Assembly (NCBI RefSeq): GCF_004345665.1
Contig: NZ_SLWR01000010.1
Location: 215,977 to 279,976 of the forward strand
Length of the DNA: 64,000 nucleotides
DNA from: Kribbella antiqua
GTDB lineage: Bacteria > Actinomycetota > Actinomycetes > Propionibacteriales > Kribbellaceae
Direction of reading: 5' to 3'
The position numbers and the translations under genes were made by a program. How positions within the stretch are numbered: the stretch's first letter is position 1; the number at the start of each line of letters is the position of its first letter. Positions 33,674-42,142 of the stretch are shown here, piece after piece. The notes beneath the pieces were generated by a model. It saw nothing but the letters and a program-made list of their open reading frames with translations. It was not told where the DNA came from and ran no database searches.

Positions 33674-33695
33674 CGAGTGATACCTTGCGAGCATC

Positions 33696-34592
33696 ATGTT
33701 CTCGCTCGACCAGCTGAGCGCCTTCGTCGCCGTTGCCGAGGAACTCCACTTCGGCCGCGCCGCCGAGCGACTCAACATGACGCAGCCCCCGCTCAGCCGG
33801 CAGGTCCAGAAGCTGGAACGTGCGGTCGGCGTGCGACTCCTAGAGCGTGACAACCGCCGCGTGGTGCTGACCGAGGCCGGCCGGGCGTTCCTGACCGAGG
33901 CCCGCCGACTGCTCGCGCTGGTCGAGACCGCGGGCGACCTGGCTCGGCGAGTCGACCAGGGCGCGGCCGGGACGCTGCGACTCGGCTTCACCGCCACTTC
34001 GGCGATCCGGACGCTGGGTCCCTTGCTGCGCCGGATGTCCGAAGCGCTACCCGATGTCGACGTGATCCTGCACGAGCGCGTCACGCCGGCGCAGATCGAC
34101 GGCCTGCTTCGCGGCGAGCTGGATCTCGGGCTCGGTCGGCCGCCGGTCGACTCCCGGGTGCTCGACTCCCGGATCGTGTTCCGGGAGCCGCTCTGTGCCG
34201 TTGTCCCGAGCAACCATCGCCTCGCGACCCTCGACCGGCCGCTGTCGCCGTCCGACTTCGCCGACGAGCAGGTGATCAGCTACTCCCCCAGCCAGGCCCG
34301 CTACTTCCACGAACTCACAGTCCGCTTCCTCGCCGACTCCCATCCCCGCATCGAGCAGCGGGTCCAGCAGATTCTCACGGTGATCCTGCTCACCGCGGCC
34401 GGTCGAGGCGTGGCGCTCGTACCGGCCTCAGCCCGCAACCTCGGCGTCGAAGGCGTCACGTACTGCGAACTCGCAGGATCCGGCGAGCCCGTAGAACTCC
34501 ACGCAATCTGGAACCGGGACTCCACCAGCCCAGTCCTGCGCCGGGTGCTCGCGAAGCTCGACGACCCGTCGATACCCTCAGAGCATCAATAG
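33696..34592 (+). CDS. LysR-family transcriptional regulator
   Basis: This is a 298-residue regulator. The N-terminal winged helix-turn-helix is [41 protein letters not shown], a textbook LysR signature, followed by a linker helix and a two-subdomain effector-binding region (about 90-290). It is divergent from tctC and immediately upstream of the 5-dehydro-4-deoxyglucarate dehydratase gene. Near-identical boxes flank it on both sides, so it likely controls both transcription units in response to glucarate or a pathway intermediate. The ATG at 33696 has no strong ribosome site. Confidence 0.93.
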   Translation: MFSLDQLSAFVAVAEELHFGRAAERLNMTQPPLSRQVQKLERAVGVRLLERDNRRVVLTEAGRAFLTEARRLLALVETAGDLARRVDQGAAGTLRLGFTATSAIRTLGPLLRRMSEALPDVDVILHERVTPAQIDGLLRGELDLGLGRPPVDSRVLDSRIVFREPLCAVVPSNHRLATLDRPLSPSDFADEQVISYSPSQARYFHELTVRFLADSHPRIEQRVQQILTVILLTAAGRGVALVPASARNLGVEGVTYCELAGSGEPVELHAIWNRDSTSPVLRRVLAKLDDPSIPSEHQ

Positions 34593-34637
34593 ATCCAAAA
34601 AGGATCTTGGACAGGCATCTGAACCGCTTCCTACGCT
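34591..34637 (+). promoter_or_regulatory. Promoter of 5-dehydro-4-deoxyglucarate dehydratase operon
   Basis: CTTGGACAGGCAT (34606-34618) repeats the tctC -35/operator 13-mer, and TACGCT (34632-34637) repeats its -10 at exactly the same distance. The GTG at 34645 lies about 8 bases past the -10, implying a leaderless or nearly leaderless mRNA. A palindrome, AGATCC-5-GGATCT (34591-34607), overlaps the upstream edge and the LysR stop. Confidence 0.65.
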
Positions 34638-34644
34638 GACGAGC

Positions 34645-35559
34645 GTGACCCACTACGCGCCGTCGGACCTCGCCGCTCAGCTCAAGACCGGTCTTCTCTC
34701 CTTCCCAGTCACGCACTTCAACGCCGACCTCAGCTTCAATGAGGCCGGCTACCGCGACCACCTCTCCTGGCTGAGCCAGTACGACGTCGCCGGTCTCTTC
34801 GCCGCCGGCGGCACCGGCGAGGGCTTCTCGCTGACCCCAGCCGAGATCGACACCGTCGTACGTACGGCGGTCTCAGAGGTCAACGGCAAAGTCCCGGTGC
34901 TCGCACCCGCGACCGGTGGTACGGCAAGCGCGATCGCCCAGGCACAGGCCGCCGAGGCCGCTGGTGCCGACGGTCTGCTGCTATTGCCGCCGTACCTCAC
35001 CGAGGCCGGACAGCGCGGTCTGATCGAGCATGTGTCGGCCGTCTGCCGCAGTACGTCCCTCGGAGTGACTGTCTACAGCCGGGCGAACGCGATCCTGAAC
35101 GACTTCTCCGTCGCCGAACTGGTCGACCGCAACGAGAACCTGGTCTGCTTCAAGGACGGCGTCGGCAACATCGAGATGATGACCCGGATCTACGCGCGGA
35201 TCGGCGACCGGCTCACGTACATCGGCGGCCTGCCGACCGCCGAGACCTTCGCGCTGCCGCTGCTGCAGCTCGGCGTCAGCACCTACTCGTCGGCGATCTT
35301 CAACTTCGTGCCGGAGTTCGCGCTCGGCTTCTACGCCGACGTCCTGGCCGAGAACCGCGAGTCCGTCTACCGCAAGCTGAACGACTTCGTCATCCCGTAC
35401 CTCGACATCCGCGACCGCCAGAAGGGGTACGCCGTCTCGATCGTCAAGGCCGGCGTCACCGCGATCGGCCGCGCTGCCGGCCCGGTCCGCCCACCCCTGC
35501 AGGATCTGACCGATGATGAAGTAGCCCTTCTCACCGACCTGATCGGCAAAGTGAAGTGA
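34645..35559 (+). CDS. kdgD: 5-dehydro-4-deoxyglucarate dehydratase
   Basis: This is a 304-residue DapA-family aldolase-fold enzyme. The Schiff-base Lys is in [13 protein letters not shown], and [12 protein letters not shown] is the glycine-rich substrate loop. [11 protein letters not shown] and [12 protein letters not shown] match the decarboxylating dehydratase that turns 5-dehydro-4-deoxy-D-glucarate into 2,5-dioxopentanoate. Its product would be oxidised to 2-oxoglutarate by a dehydrogenase not found in this window. The GTG start sits just past a -10 box. It is coupled to the next gene by a GTGA overlap, so the two catalyse successive steps from one transcript. Confidence 0.92.
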   Translation: MTHYAPSDLAAQLKTGLLSFPVTHFNADLSFNEAGYRDHLSWLSQYDVAGLFAAGGTGEGFSLTPAEIDTVVRTAVSEVNGKVPVLAPATGGTASAIAQAQAAEAAGADGLLLLPPYLTEAGQRGLIEHVSAVCRSTSLGVTVYSRANAILNDFSVAELVDRNENLVCFKDGVGNIEMMTRIYARIGDRLTYIGGLPTAETFALPLLQLGVSTYSSAIFNFVPEFALGFYADVLAENRESVYRKLNDFVIPYLDIRDRQKGYAVSIVKAGVTAIGRAAGPVRPPLQDLTDDEVALLTDLIGKVK

Positions 35560-36878
35560 CTCCGACCGTCGCGTCCGTCGAGGTTGTGCCCGTGGCCGGG
35601 TACGACAGCATGCTGCTCAATCTGAGCGGCGCGCACGGACCGTTCTTCACCCGCAACGTCGTCATCCTGACCGACAGCGAGGGCAATACAGGTCTCGGCG
35701 AGGTCCCGGGCGGCTCCAAGATCGCGTCGACGATCTCCGACGCCGCGGAGCTCCTCATCGGCCAGGAGATCGCCCGCTACCGCCAGCTGCTCCGACGCGT
35801 TAGCCAGACCTTTGCCGACCGCGACGCCGGCGGCCGCGGCCTGCAGACCTTTGATCTACGTACGACGATCCACGCGGTGACCGGACTGGAGTCGGCACTC
35901 CTCGACGTGCTCGGGCAGCATCTCGGCGTACCGGTGGCTGAGCTGTTGGGCGACGGGCAGCAACGGACTTCTGTGCCTGTGCTCGGTTATCTCTTCTATG
36001 TCGGCGATACCGGCTTGACCGACCTTCCTTATCTGACCGGTGACGGCTTCGGTGATCGCTGGTCTGCGCTGCGGCGGCAGGCAGCGTTGACGCCCGATGC
36101 GGTGGTCGCGCTGGCCGAGGCGGCGCAGGAGCGGTACGGGTTCGCGGACTTCAAGCTGAAGGGCGGCGTGTTCGCCGGCGCCGAGGAGATCGACGCCGTA
36201 CGCGCGCTGGCGAAGCGGTTCCCGGCGGCGCGGATCACGGTCGACCCCAACGGCGCGTGGCCGGTGCGGGAGGCGATCGCGCTGTGTTCCGGGCTGGACG
36301 ACGTACTCGCGTATGTCGAGGATCCATGCGGTGCCGAGCCCGGGTTCTCCGGCCGGGAGACGATGGCGGAGTTCCGGCGGGCGACCGGGCTGCGGACGGC
36401 AACGAACATGATCGCGACCGATTGGCGGGAGTTGGCGCATGCCGTACGCGCGGACGCTGTCGACATCCCGTTGGCGGATCCGCACTTCTGGACGATGAGC
36501 GGGTCGGTGCGGGTGGCGCAGCTGTGCAACGACTTCGGGCTGACCTGGGGTTCGCACTCGAACAATCACTTCGACATCTCACTCGCGATGTTCACCCAGG
36601 TCGGCGCGGCGGCACCGGGCGACATCACCGCCCTGGACACGCATTGGATCTGGCAGGACGGTCAGGCTTTGACGTTGGATCCGTTGCAGATTGTGGACGG
36701 GGCGATCGCCGTACCGTCGAAGCCCGGCCTCGGAGTCGAGCTGGATCGGGATGCGTTGGGCGCGGCGCACGAGTTGTATCTGTCGCGCGGACTCGGGGCG
36801 CGGGATGACGCGGTGGCGATGCAGTACCTGATCAAGGACTGGGTGTTCGACCCGAAGCGGCCCTGTCTGGTGCGGTGA
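35556..36878 (+). CDS. gudD: Glucarate dehydratase
   Basis: This 440-residue enolase-superfamily enzyme is close to canonical glucarate dehydratase. The Lys pair is KLK (Lys200/Lys202), metal ligands are in TVDPNGAW and YVEDPCG, and the His/Asp dyad is in [13 protein letters not shown] and [11 protein letters not shown]. The end [11 protein letters not shown] is typical. It dehydrates D-glucarate to 5-dehydro-4-deoxyglucarate, the substrate of the preceding enzyme. The GTG start overlaps the upstream stop. Compared with the paralogue at 29313-30563 it is longer and closer to the classic GudD pattern. Confidence 0.94.
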   Translation: MTPTVASVEVVPVAGYDSMLLNLSGAHGPFFTRNVVILTDSEGNTGLGEVPGGSKIASTISDAAELLIGQEIARYRQLLRRVSQTFADRDAGGRGLQTFDLRTTIHAVTGLESALLDVLGQHLGVPVAELLGDGQQRTSVPVLGYLFYVGDTGLTDLPYLTGDGFGDRWSALRRQAALTPDAVVALAEAAQERYGFADFKLKGGVFAGAEEIDAVRALAKRFPAARITVDPNGAWPVREAIALCSGLDDVLAYVEDPCGAEPGFSGRETMAEFRRATGLRTATNMIATDWRELAHAVRADAVDIPLADPHFWTMSGSVRVAQLCNDFGLTWGSHSNNHFDISLAMFTQVGAAAPGDITALDTHWIWQDGQALTLDPLQIVDGAIAVPSKPGLGVELDRDALGAAHELYLSRGLGARDDAVAMQYLIKDWVFDPKRPCLVR

Positions 36879-36947
36879 TGTTCACCTGGTGTTGCCCGGG
36901 GTAGGTTTCGATCGGTCTGTCGTTGTGACTCGCCTCGGAGGAATGCC

Positions 36948-38018
36948 ATGCGCTGGCAGAAGCCGCTCGCCGCTGCTGTTGTCCTTTCCACGTTGTCTGT
37001 CGGTCTGACTGCCTCGGCTGTCGCTACTGGTGGAGCCTGCTCACCGGACGCGCGGTTCATCGGCTTCAGCGACACTTTGGACAAGACGACGTACGACGGT
37101 CAGATCGTCGCCGGGCTGTCGGCGTTGAACGTGACCGGGCGGGACAGCGCGGTCGCGTTGGTGGACAACGTGCAGACCACGCCGGCGCGGGTGTTCCAGC
37201 TGAAGATCAGCAGCACGCCGACGGTGAGCGTCGACGGTCTGACGATCCTGCGGCGGCCGGACGGTACGCCGTACACCGGCGCGGACTTCGACGGCGAGGG
37301 ACTGGTCGTCGAGCGCGGCGACCGGACCATCCTCGCGACCTCCGAGCGTGAACCGTCGATCCGACGCTTCCGGCTGTCCGACGGGTTGCAGATCGGCTCG
37401 CTGCCGGTGCCTTCGCGCTTCCAGGTCGCTCCAGCCGGTGAGGCGACGGCCAACGCGACCTTCGAGTCGCTCGCCGTTTCGCACGACGGGCTGTCGCTCT
37501 TCGCCGGGATGGAAGGGCCGCTCGCCCCCGACGGCGCCGACGCCGACGGGCGGTCGCGCAACCGCATCATCCGGTACGCCGGTCTGCCAGGCCACGACTA
37601 CCGGCCGGTCGCGCAGTACGCGTACAAGACCGACCCGGGCCTGTCGCTGGTCGAGCTCGCGGTGGTGAACCCGTTCGAGCTGGTGTCGATGGAGCGCACG
37701 TTCGTACCGGGCGTCGGGAACACGATCCGAATCTTCACTGTGTCACTACGCCACGCTGTCGATGTGACGGCGCGTACCGCGTTGACGGACGACGCCCCGT
37801 TCCTGCAGAAGAAGCTGCTCTTCGACCTGGCCGACTGCCCGCCGTCGGGCGCCGTCGCCAAGCAGCCGCAGCCGAACCCGCTCCTGGACAACGTCGAAGC
37901 CCTCGCACTGGGCGGCTACCTGCCCGGCGGCCGCCGCCAGCTCTACCTCCTCTCCGACGACAACAACGGTGCAACCCAGATCACCCGCTTCTACTCCCTC
38001 GCCGTCGACCTGCACTGA
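36948..38018 (+). CDS. Secreted phytase-like esterase-domain protein
   Basis: This is a 356-residue exported protein. The signal peptide (MRWQKPLAAAVVLSTLSVGLTASAVA) is followed by a domain resembling the esterase-like activity of phytase family, a beta-propeller. Recognisable stretches are DFDGEGLVVERGDRTILATSEREPSIRRF, ESLAVSHDGLSLFAGMEG and NVEALALGGYLPGGRRQLYLLSDDN. Three Cys are present in the mature part. The role is probably phosphate or ester scavenging outside the cell, but the family is poorly characterised. The ATG at 36948 follows GGAGG. It stands alone after the glucarate operon with a 69-base gap. Confidence 0.85.
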   Translation: MRWQKPLAAAVVLSTLSVGLTASAVATGGACSPDARFIGFSDTLDKTTYDGQIVAGLSALNVTGRDSAVALVDNVQTTPARVFQLKISSTPTVSVDGLTILRRPDGTPYTGADFDGEGLVVERGDRTILATSEREPSIRRFRLSDGLQIGSLPVPSRFQVAPAGEATANATFESLAVSHDGLSLFAGMEGPLAPDGADADGRSRNRIIRYAGLPGHDYRPVAQYAYKTDPGLSLVELAVVNPFELVSMERTFVPGVGNTIRIFTVSLRHAVDVTARTALTDDAPFLQKKLLFDLADCPPSGAVAKQPQPNPLLDNVEALALGGYLPGGRRQLYLLSDDNNGATQITRFYSLAVDLH

Positions 38019-38083
38019 TCGTCGCCGGGGGCAACCAGTCGGTTGCGGTGGCGTGATGCTGGTAGGCGCGCAACAATTTGTGG

Positions 38084-39010
38084 ATGCGCGTGATCGTGGT
38101 GGGTGCGGGCGTGATCGGGCTGACCTGTGCCGTGCGGCTGGCCGAGGGCGGGTACGACGTCGCCGTCTTCGCCCGGGACCTCCCGCTGGAGACGACCTCG
38201 GCGGTTGCGGCCGCGCTCTGGTACCCGTACCTGTCCGCGCCCGAGGATCGAGTCGTCGGCTGGTCCAGGACGACGTACGAGGAATTCGCCAAACTGGCCG
38301 AGCTCGAGCCTTCGGTCCGGATGCGGCACGGCCGGGAGTTCCTGGTCCGGCGGTCGCCGGATCCGCGGTGGGCCGACGTACTGCCTGATCTGAGCCGGGT
38401 CGCGTCGCCGCCGACCGGTTTCGAGGACGGGTGGGCGTTCACCTCGCCGGTGATCGAGATGCCGATCTACCTGCAGTCGCTGATCAAGCGGCTGGAGCAG
38501 GCCGGCGGCACGCTGACGCGGGCGGCGTTCTCGGCGCTCCCGACCACGGCCGATGTGGTCGTCAACTGCGCGGGGCTCGGGGCACGTCTCACGGCGTCGG
38601 ACCCGACCGTCACGCCGGTCCGCGGTCAGGTGATGACCGTTGAGCAGTGCGGTCTCACGGAGTGGCTGATCGCTCAACGCGCGCCGGACGACCTCACGTA
38701 CGTCGTACCGCGCGAACACGACATCGTCGTCGGCGGCACCAGCGAACCAGGCAACTGGAACCTCGCCGTCGATCCCGCCCTCGCCGACCAGATCCTCACC
38801 CGCGCCGCCGAACTGGTCCCGCAACTCCGCACGGCAAAAGTCCTCCGCCACCGCGTCGGCCTCCGCCCAACCCGCCCCACCATTCGCTGCGAACTCGTCC
38901 GAACCCGAAGCGGCGAGCCCATCGTCCACTGCTACGGCCACGGCGGCTCCGGCGTCACCCTCTCCTGGGGCTGCGCCGACGAAGTCTTCGAGCTGATCCA
39001 TGGAATCTGA
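38084..39010 (+). CDS. D-amino-acid oxidase
   Basis: This 308-residue FAD enzyme has the dinucleotide motif VIVVGAGVIGLTCAVRLAEGGYDV at the N-terminus. TSAVAAALWYPY is the DAAO-specific FAD/active-site segment, and RVGLRPTRPTIRCE contains the substrate-carboxylate Arg. HCYGHGGSGVTLSWGCA is the C-terminal FAD signature. It oxidises D-amino acids to 2-oxo acids with H2O2 release. The ATG at 38084 is used although no Shine-Dalgarno sequence is visible; an upstream TTG is worse. It overlaps the next gene by 11 bases. Confidence 0.93.
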   Translation: MRVIVVGAGVIGLTCAVRLAEGGYDVAVFARDLPLETTSAVAAALWYPYLSAPEDRVVGWSRTTYEEFAKLAELEPSVRMRHGREFLVRRSPDPRWADVLPDLSRVASPPTGFEDGWAFTSPVIEMPIYLQSLIKRLEQAGGTLTRAAFSALPTTADVVVNCAGLGARLTASDPTVTPVRGQVMTVEQCGLTEWLIAQRAPDDLTYVVPREHDIVVGGTSEPGNWNLAVDPALADQILTRAAELVPQLRTAKVLRHRVGLRPTRPTIRCELVRTRSGEPIVHCYGHGGSGVTLSWGCADEVFELIHGI

Positions 39011-39875
39011 GCACCCGATCATCCTCGACGGCGGGATGTCGAACGCGCTGGAAGAGCGCGGCCACGACCTGTCCGATCAGTTGTGGTCGGCACGGTTGCT
39101 GCGGGATGCGCCGGGCGAGATCGCCGCGGTGCATCGGGCGTACTACGACGCCGGGGCGCTGGTGGCGACGACGGCGTCGTACCAGGCGAGCGTGGTCGGC
39201 TTCGAGCGCGCGGGGGTGCCGCGGGGCGAGGCCGAGCGGCTGATCGCGAGCAGCGTCCGAATCGCCCGCGAGGTGCGGGACTCCATGGCTGACGGACGGC
39301 AGCGAATGGTGGCTGCTTCGGTCGGCCCGTACGGCGCGATGCTCGCGGACGGGTCGGAGTATCGCGGCCGGTACGGCGTGAGTGCGGCGACCCTCCGCGA
39401 CTTCCACGGGCCCCGGCTCGAGCTGCTGATCGACGCCGGCCCCGACCTGCTCGCGGTCGAGACGATCCCCGACGTCGACGAGGCCGCCGTACTGGTGGAA
39501 CTGCTGGCGGAGCTGGACTTCCCGGCCTGGTTCTCGTACTCCATCGAAGGCTCTCACACCCGCGCCGGCCAACCGCTCGCCGACGCGTTCGCCGTCGCCG
39601 CCATCGACCCAGTGGTTGCCGTAGGCATCAACTGCTGCGCGCCGGAGGACGTCCGGGCCGCGGTCGAGACGGCCGTCGAGGTCACCGGCAAACCGGCCGT
39701 CGCCTACCCCAACTCCGGCGAAACCTGGGACGCCGGCGGCCGCCACTGGACCGGCTCCTCCACCAGCCCCACTACGCTCGCGTCGGACTGGCTCGCCGCC
39801 GGCGCGACATACATAGGCGGCTGCTGCCGCGTCGGGCCTACCGACATCCGCGCCCTCGCCGCAGCGATCAGCTAG
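39000..39875 (+). CDS. mmuM: Homocysteine S-methyltransferase
   Basis: This is a 291-residue zinc enzyme of the MmuM/BHMT family. Its barrel begins with ILDGGMSNALEERGHDLSD. The zinc ligands are Cys in VGINCCAPEDV and the pair in IGGCCRVGPTDI. It methylates homocysteine, most often with S-methylmethionine, to give methionine. The ATG at 39000 lies inside the end of the D-amino-acid oxidase gene, so the two are co-translated. Why these enzymes are paired is unclear; sulfur amino acid salvage is possible. Followed by a long spacer containing a strong inverted repeat. Confidence 0.93.
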   Translation: MESEHPIILDGGMSNALEERGHDLSDQLWSARLLRDAPGEIAAVHRAYYDAGALVATTASYQASVVGFERAGVPRGEAERLIASSVRIAREVRDSMADGRQRMVAASVGPYGAMLADGSEYRGRYGVSAATLRDFHGPRLELLIDAGPDLLAVETIPDVDEAAVLVELLAELDFPAWFSYSIEGSHTRAGQPLADAFAVAAIDPVVAVGINCCAPEDVRAAVETAVEVTGKPAVAYPNSGETWDAGGRHWTGSSTSPTTLASDWLAAGATYIGGCCRVGPTDIRALAAAIS

Positions 39876-40218
39876 CCGTGCGCTCCTGACCTTGCCCGCG
39901 CCCCCTGACCTTCCTTGCTTGAGTCTATCCGTCCGCATGCATCTCCGGCTCGAGTTATCCACAGGCGCTGCGGTGCGGGCGGCGGCTGCGGGCTGCGTAA
40001 GCGTGCTGGCCGCCGCCCGATAACGGGTTGTTTGATCGCTGCCGCTTTGTTTAGGGGCTAGCGATCAAACAACCCGCTAGTGAGGCGGGCCCACGGTGGT
40101 TTTGGTCCTGAAAGCGGACGGTTCGTGGGAGGCGCGCCGGATAGCGAAACCGTCGGCGGAGGGTGTCATCGAGTCGTGGATGGGTGGCGGATCCGCGCTG
40201 GCGGGCGGCGGGTCGGGG
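39876..40218. other. Intergenic region with large inverted repeat
   Basis: This 343-base spacer lies between the convergent homocysteine methyltransferase and MocR genes. Apart from the 17-bp inverted repeat at 40024-40076 I see no gene: open frames here lack starts with ribosome sites and recognisable protein sequence. Two nearby direct GGCGGG-type tracts are ordinary GC-rich sequence. Confidence 0.6.
40024..40076. repeat. 17-bp perfect inverted repeat (hairpin)
   Basis: CGGGTTGTTTGATCGCT (40024-40040) is followed by a 19-base spacer and its exact reverse complement (40060-40076). It is less GC-rich than the surroundings. It lacks the G/C stem and T-tract of a classic terminator, though it could end transcription from both sides. 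An old mobile-element end or a DNA-binding site is also possible. Confidence 0.85.
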
Positions 40219-41607
40219 TTAGACGCCGAGGACTTGGCAGAGGAGATCCAGGGCGCCGGGGTAGGCATGGTCGGGTGGGGTGCCGTAGCCGACGATGACG
40301 GCTTGGCGGGTGGTGCGGGTGGGGTTGACGTGGTAGCGGCTGAGGGTGGCGAGGCCGAGGCCTTGGCGGGCGGCTCGGCTGACGATGTCTTCGGCGTCGC
40401 CGGGGACGTCGAGGAGGACGTGGAGACCGGCGGAGATGCCGGCGACGCGGACGTTCGGGGCGCGGACGGCGAGAAGTTCGACCAGGCGGTCGCGACGACG
40501 GCGGTAGTGCAGGCGAGAGCGTCGTACGTGCCGATCGTAGTGGCCTGAGGCAATGAACTCGGCGAGGATCAACTGGTCGAGCGTCGCGGTCTGGAAGTCC
40601 GCCGTACGCTTGGCCGCGATCACCGGCTCGAGCAGGTGCTGCGGCAACACCATCCACGCGAGCCGCAAGCCGGGCGCGAGGCTCTTGCTCGCGGTCCCGG
40701 TGTAGGCGACGCGCTCAGGATCCAACGCCTGCAAGGCTCCCACCGCCTGCCGGTCGTAGCGGAACTCGCCGTCGTAGTCGTCCTCGATCAGTACGGCGCC
40801 CGCCTCCCGCGCCCACTCGACAGCAGCCGTACGACGCTCAGGCGCCAGCGGCACGCCGGTCGGCATCTGGTGCGCAGGCGTCAGCAACGCCGCCTGCCCG
40901 GACAGCTGCGACACCCGAGCACCCAGCTCGTCGACCTCCAGCGGCACGGGCTCGAGACCGCGCGACCGGATCACGTCGCGGTGCAAGTCGTAGCCGAACT
41001 CCTCGACGGCCATCCTCGTCCCGCCCTGCGCCCGTACCACCTCACTCAGCAGACTCAGTGCCTGCACATACCCCGAGCAGATCACGATCCGCTCCGGATC
41101 GGCCCGTACACCGCGAGCCCGGGCCACGTAGTCCGCGAGCATCCGGCGCAACTCGGTCCGGCCGCGCGGATCGCCGTACCCGAAGGCCTCATTAGGTGCC
41201 GAGAGCAACGCCTTCCGCGCCGCGGCCAGCCACTCACCGCGCGGAAACGTCGACACATCCGGCGACCCAGGCATCAGGTCGTACCGATAAATCCCCTTGG
41301 GTACGACGCCCTGCGACGCAACGGGCGTGAGATCCGCCGGCACCGCCGCGCGGTTGGCGACGACTGTCCCGGACCCCTGCCGCGCGGTCAGCCACCCCTC
41401 GGCGACGAGCTGACCGTACGCATCGGCGACGGTGTTGCGAGCGATGCCGAGATCGCGAGCCAGCGATCGCGACGACGGCAGCCGAGTCCCCGCCGGCAGC
41501 CGCCCGCTGCGGATCGAGTCGTGCAACGCCCGGACCAGGTCGTTGCGTCCCCGTGTCGCGGCCAGGTCCAAGTGGAGGTCCGCACCGCCACCCGCCGTAC
41601 TCTCCAT
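40219..41607 (-). CDS. MocR/PdxR-type GntR regulator with aminotransferase domain
   Basis: This is a 462-residue chimeric regulator. The N-terminal GntR winged helix (about 15-85) contains SIRSGRLPAGTRLPSSRSLARDLGIARNTVADAYGQLVAEGWLTARQGSGT. A fold-type I aminotransferase domain follows, with the PLP Lys in TGTASKSLAPGLRLAWMV and the cofactor Asp region in AVLIEDDYDGEFRYD. MocR proteins sense PLP or amino-acid derivatives and often control vitamin B6 or amino-acid genes. The ATG at 41607 is chosen; the frame extends far upstream without ribosome site. No obvious target is adjacent; its divergent neighbour is a small secreted protein. Confidence 0.92.
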   Translation of the reverse strand: MESTAGGGADLHLDLAATRGRNDLVRALHDSIRSGRLPAGTRLPSSRSLARDLGIARNTVADAYGQLVAEGWLTARQGSGTVVANRAAVPADLTPVASQGVVPKGIYRYDLMPGSPDVSTFPRGEWLAAARKALLSAPNEAFGYGDPRGRTELRRMLADYVARARGVRADPERIVICSGYVQALSLLSEVVRAQGGTRMAVEEFGYDLHRDVIRSRGLEPVPLEVDELGARVSQLSGQAALLTPAHQMPTGVPLAPERRTAAVEWAREAGAVLIEDDYDGEFRYDRQAVGALQALDPERVAYTGTASKSLAPGLRLAWMVLPQHLLEPVIAAKRTADFQTATLDQLILAEFIASGHYDRHVRRSRLHYRRRRDRLVELLAVRAPNVRVAGISAGLHVLLDVPGDAEDIVSRAARQGLGLATLSRYHVNPTRTTRQAVIVGYGTPPDHAYPGALDLLCQVLGV

Positions 41608-41682
41608 GAATCGGACCCTACTGCGTGACCGCTTCCTGCCAGGCCGGCACCGACAGCTTCCGCCGTACCTAGGGTCAGGACC

Positions 41683-42132
41683 ATGAAGCGCAAACTCATC
41701 GCCGCCGCCATGGCCCTCGCCACCGCCGCGGGTATCAGCATCGTCAGCACACCCACCGCCAACGCCTACGCGTACTGGCGCAACGGCTACTTCTACGCCG
41801 ACACCAGCTACTCCCGGAACGTCCCCGGTGTCTACGTCAAGATCATCGGCCGCCGCGACGTCGCCAACCAGCTGTACCACGTGCGGGTCTGGCTCTACGA
41901 CACCAAGACCGACGGCAACAAGGCCGCCGCCCGGATCCGCGGCTGGGACAAGCAGACCAACAAGTTCATCGAGGAATCCAGCCTGATGCGCACCACCGGC
42001 GCCAAGGGCTCGGCGTACGGCGAGTTCACCCTCGGCACCGGCACCGCCGACACCCTCATCCTGCAGGACTGCATCTACGGCAAGACCTGCGGCTCGAACT
42101 CGGTCGCGATCTTCCGCCGCTACGCGAGCTAG
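41683..42132 (+). CDS. Small secreted hypothetical protein
   Basis: This is a 149-residue protein with a clear Sec signal (MKRKLIAAAMALATAAGISIVSTPTANA, cleavage likely after ANA). The mature part of about 121 residues is rich in Tyr, Lys, Arg and Asp. Its two Cys (CIYGKTC) could form one disulfide. Beta-rich segments (YHVRVWLYDTKTDG, TLILQDCIY) suggest a compact beta-sandwich. I do not recognise the family. It is divergent from the MocR gene by 75 bases and could be its target. Confidence is in the gene and export, not in function. Confidence 0.82.
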   Translation: MKRKLIAAAMALATAAGISIVSTPTANAYAYWRNGYFYADTSYSRNVPGVYVKIIGRRDVANQLYHVRVWLYDTKTDGNKAAARIRGWDKQTNKFIEESSLMRTTGAKGSAYGEFTLGTGTADTLILQDCIYGKTCGSNSVAIFRRYAS

Positions 42133-42142
42133 GGCGCATTGT

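Noticed and set aside
40077-40553. 158-codon minus ORF near the MocR gene
   Set aside because: It lies in another frame of the MocR coding region and is Pro/Ser/Ala-rich filler.
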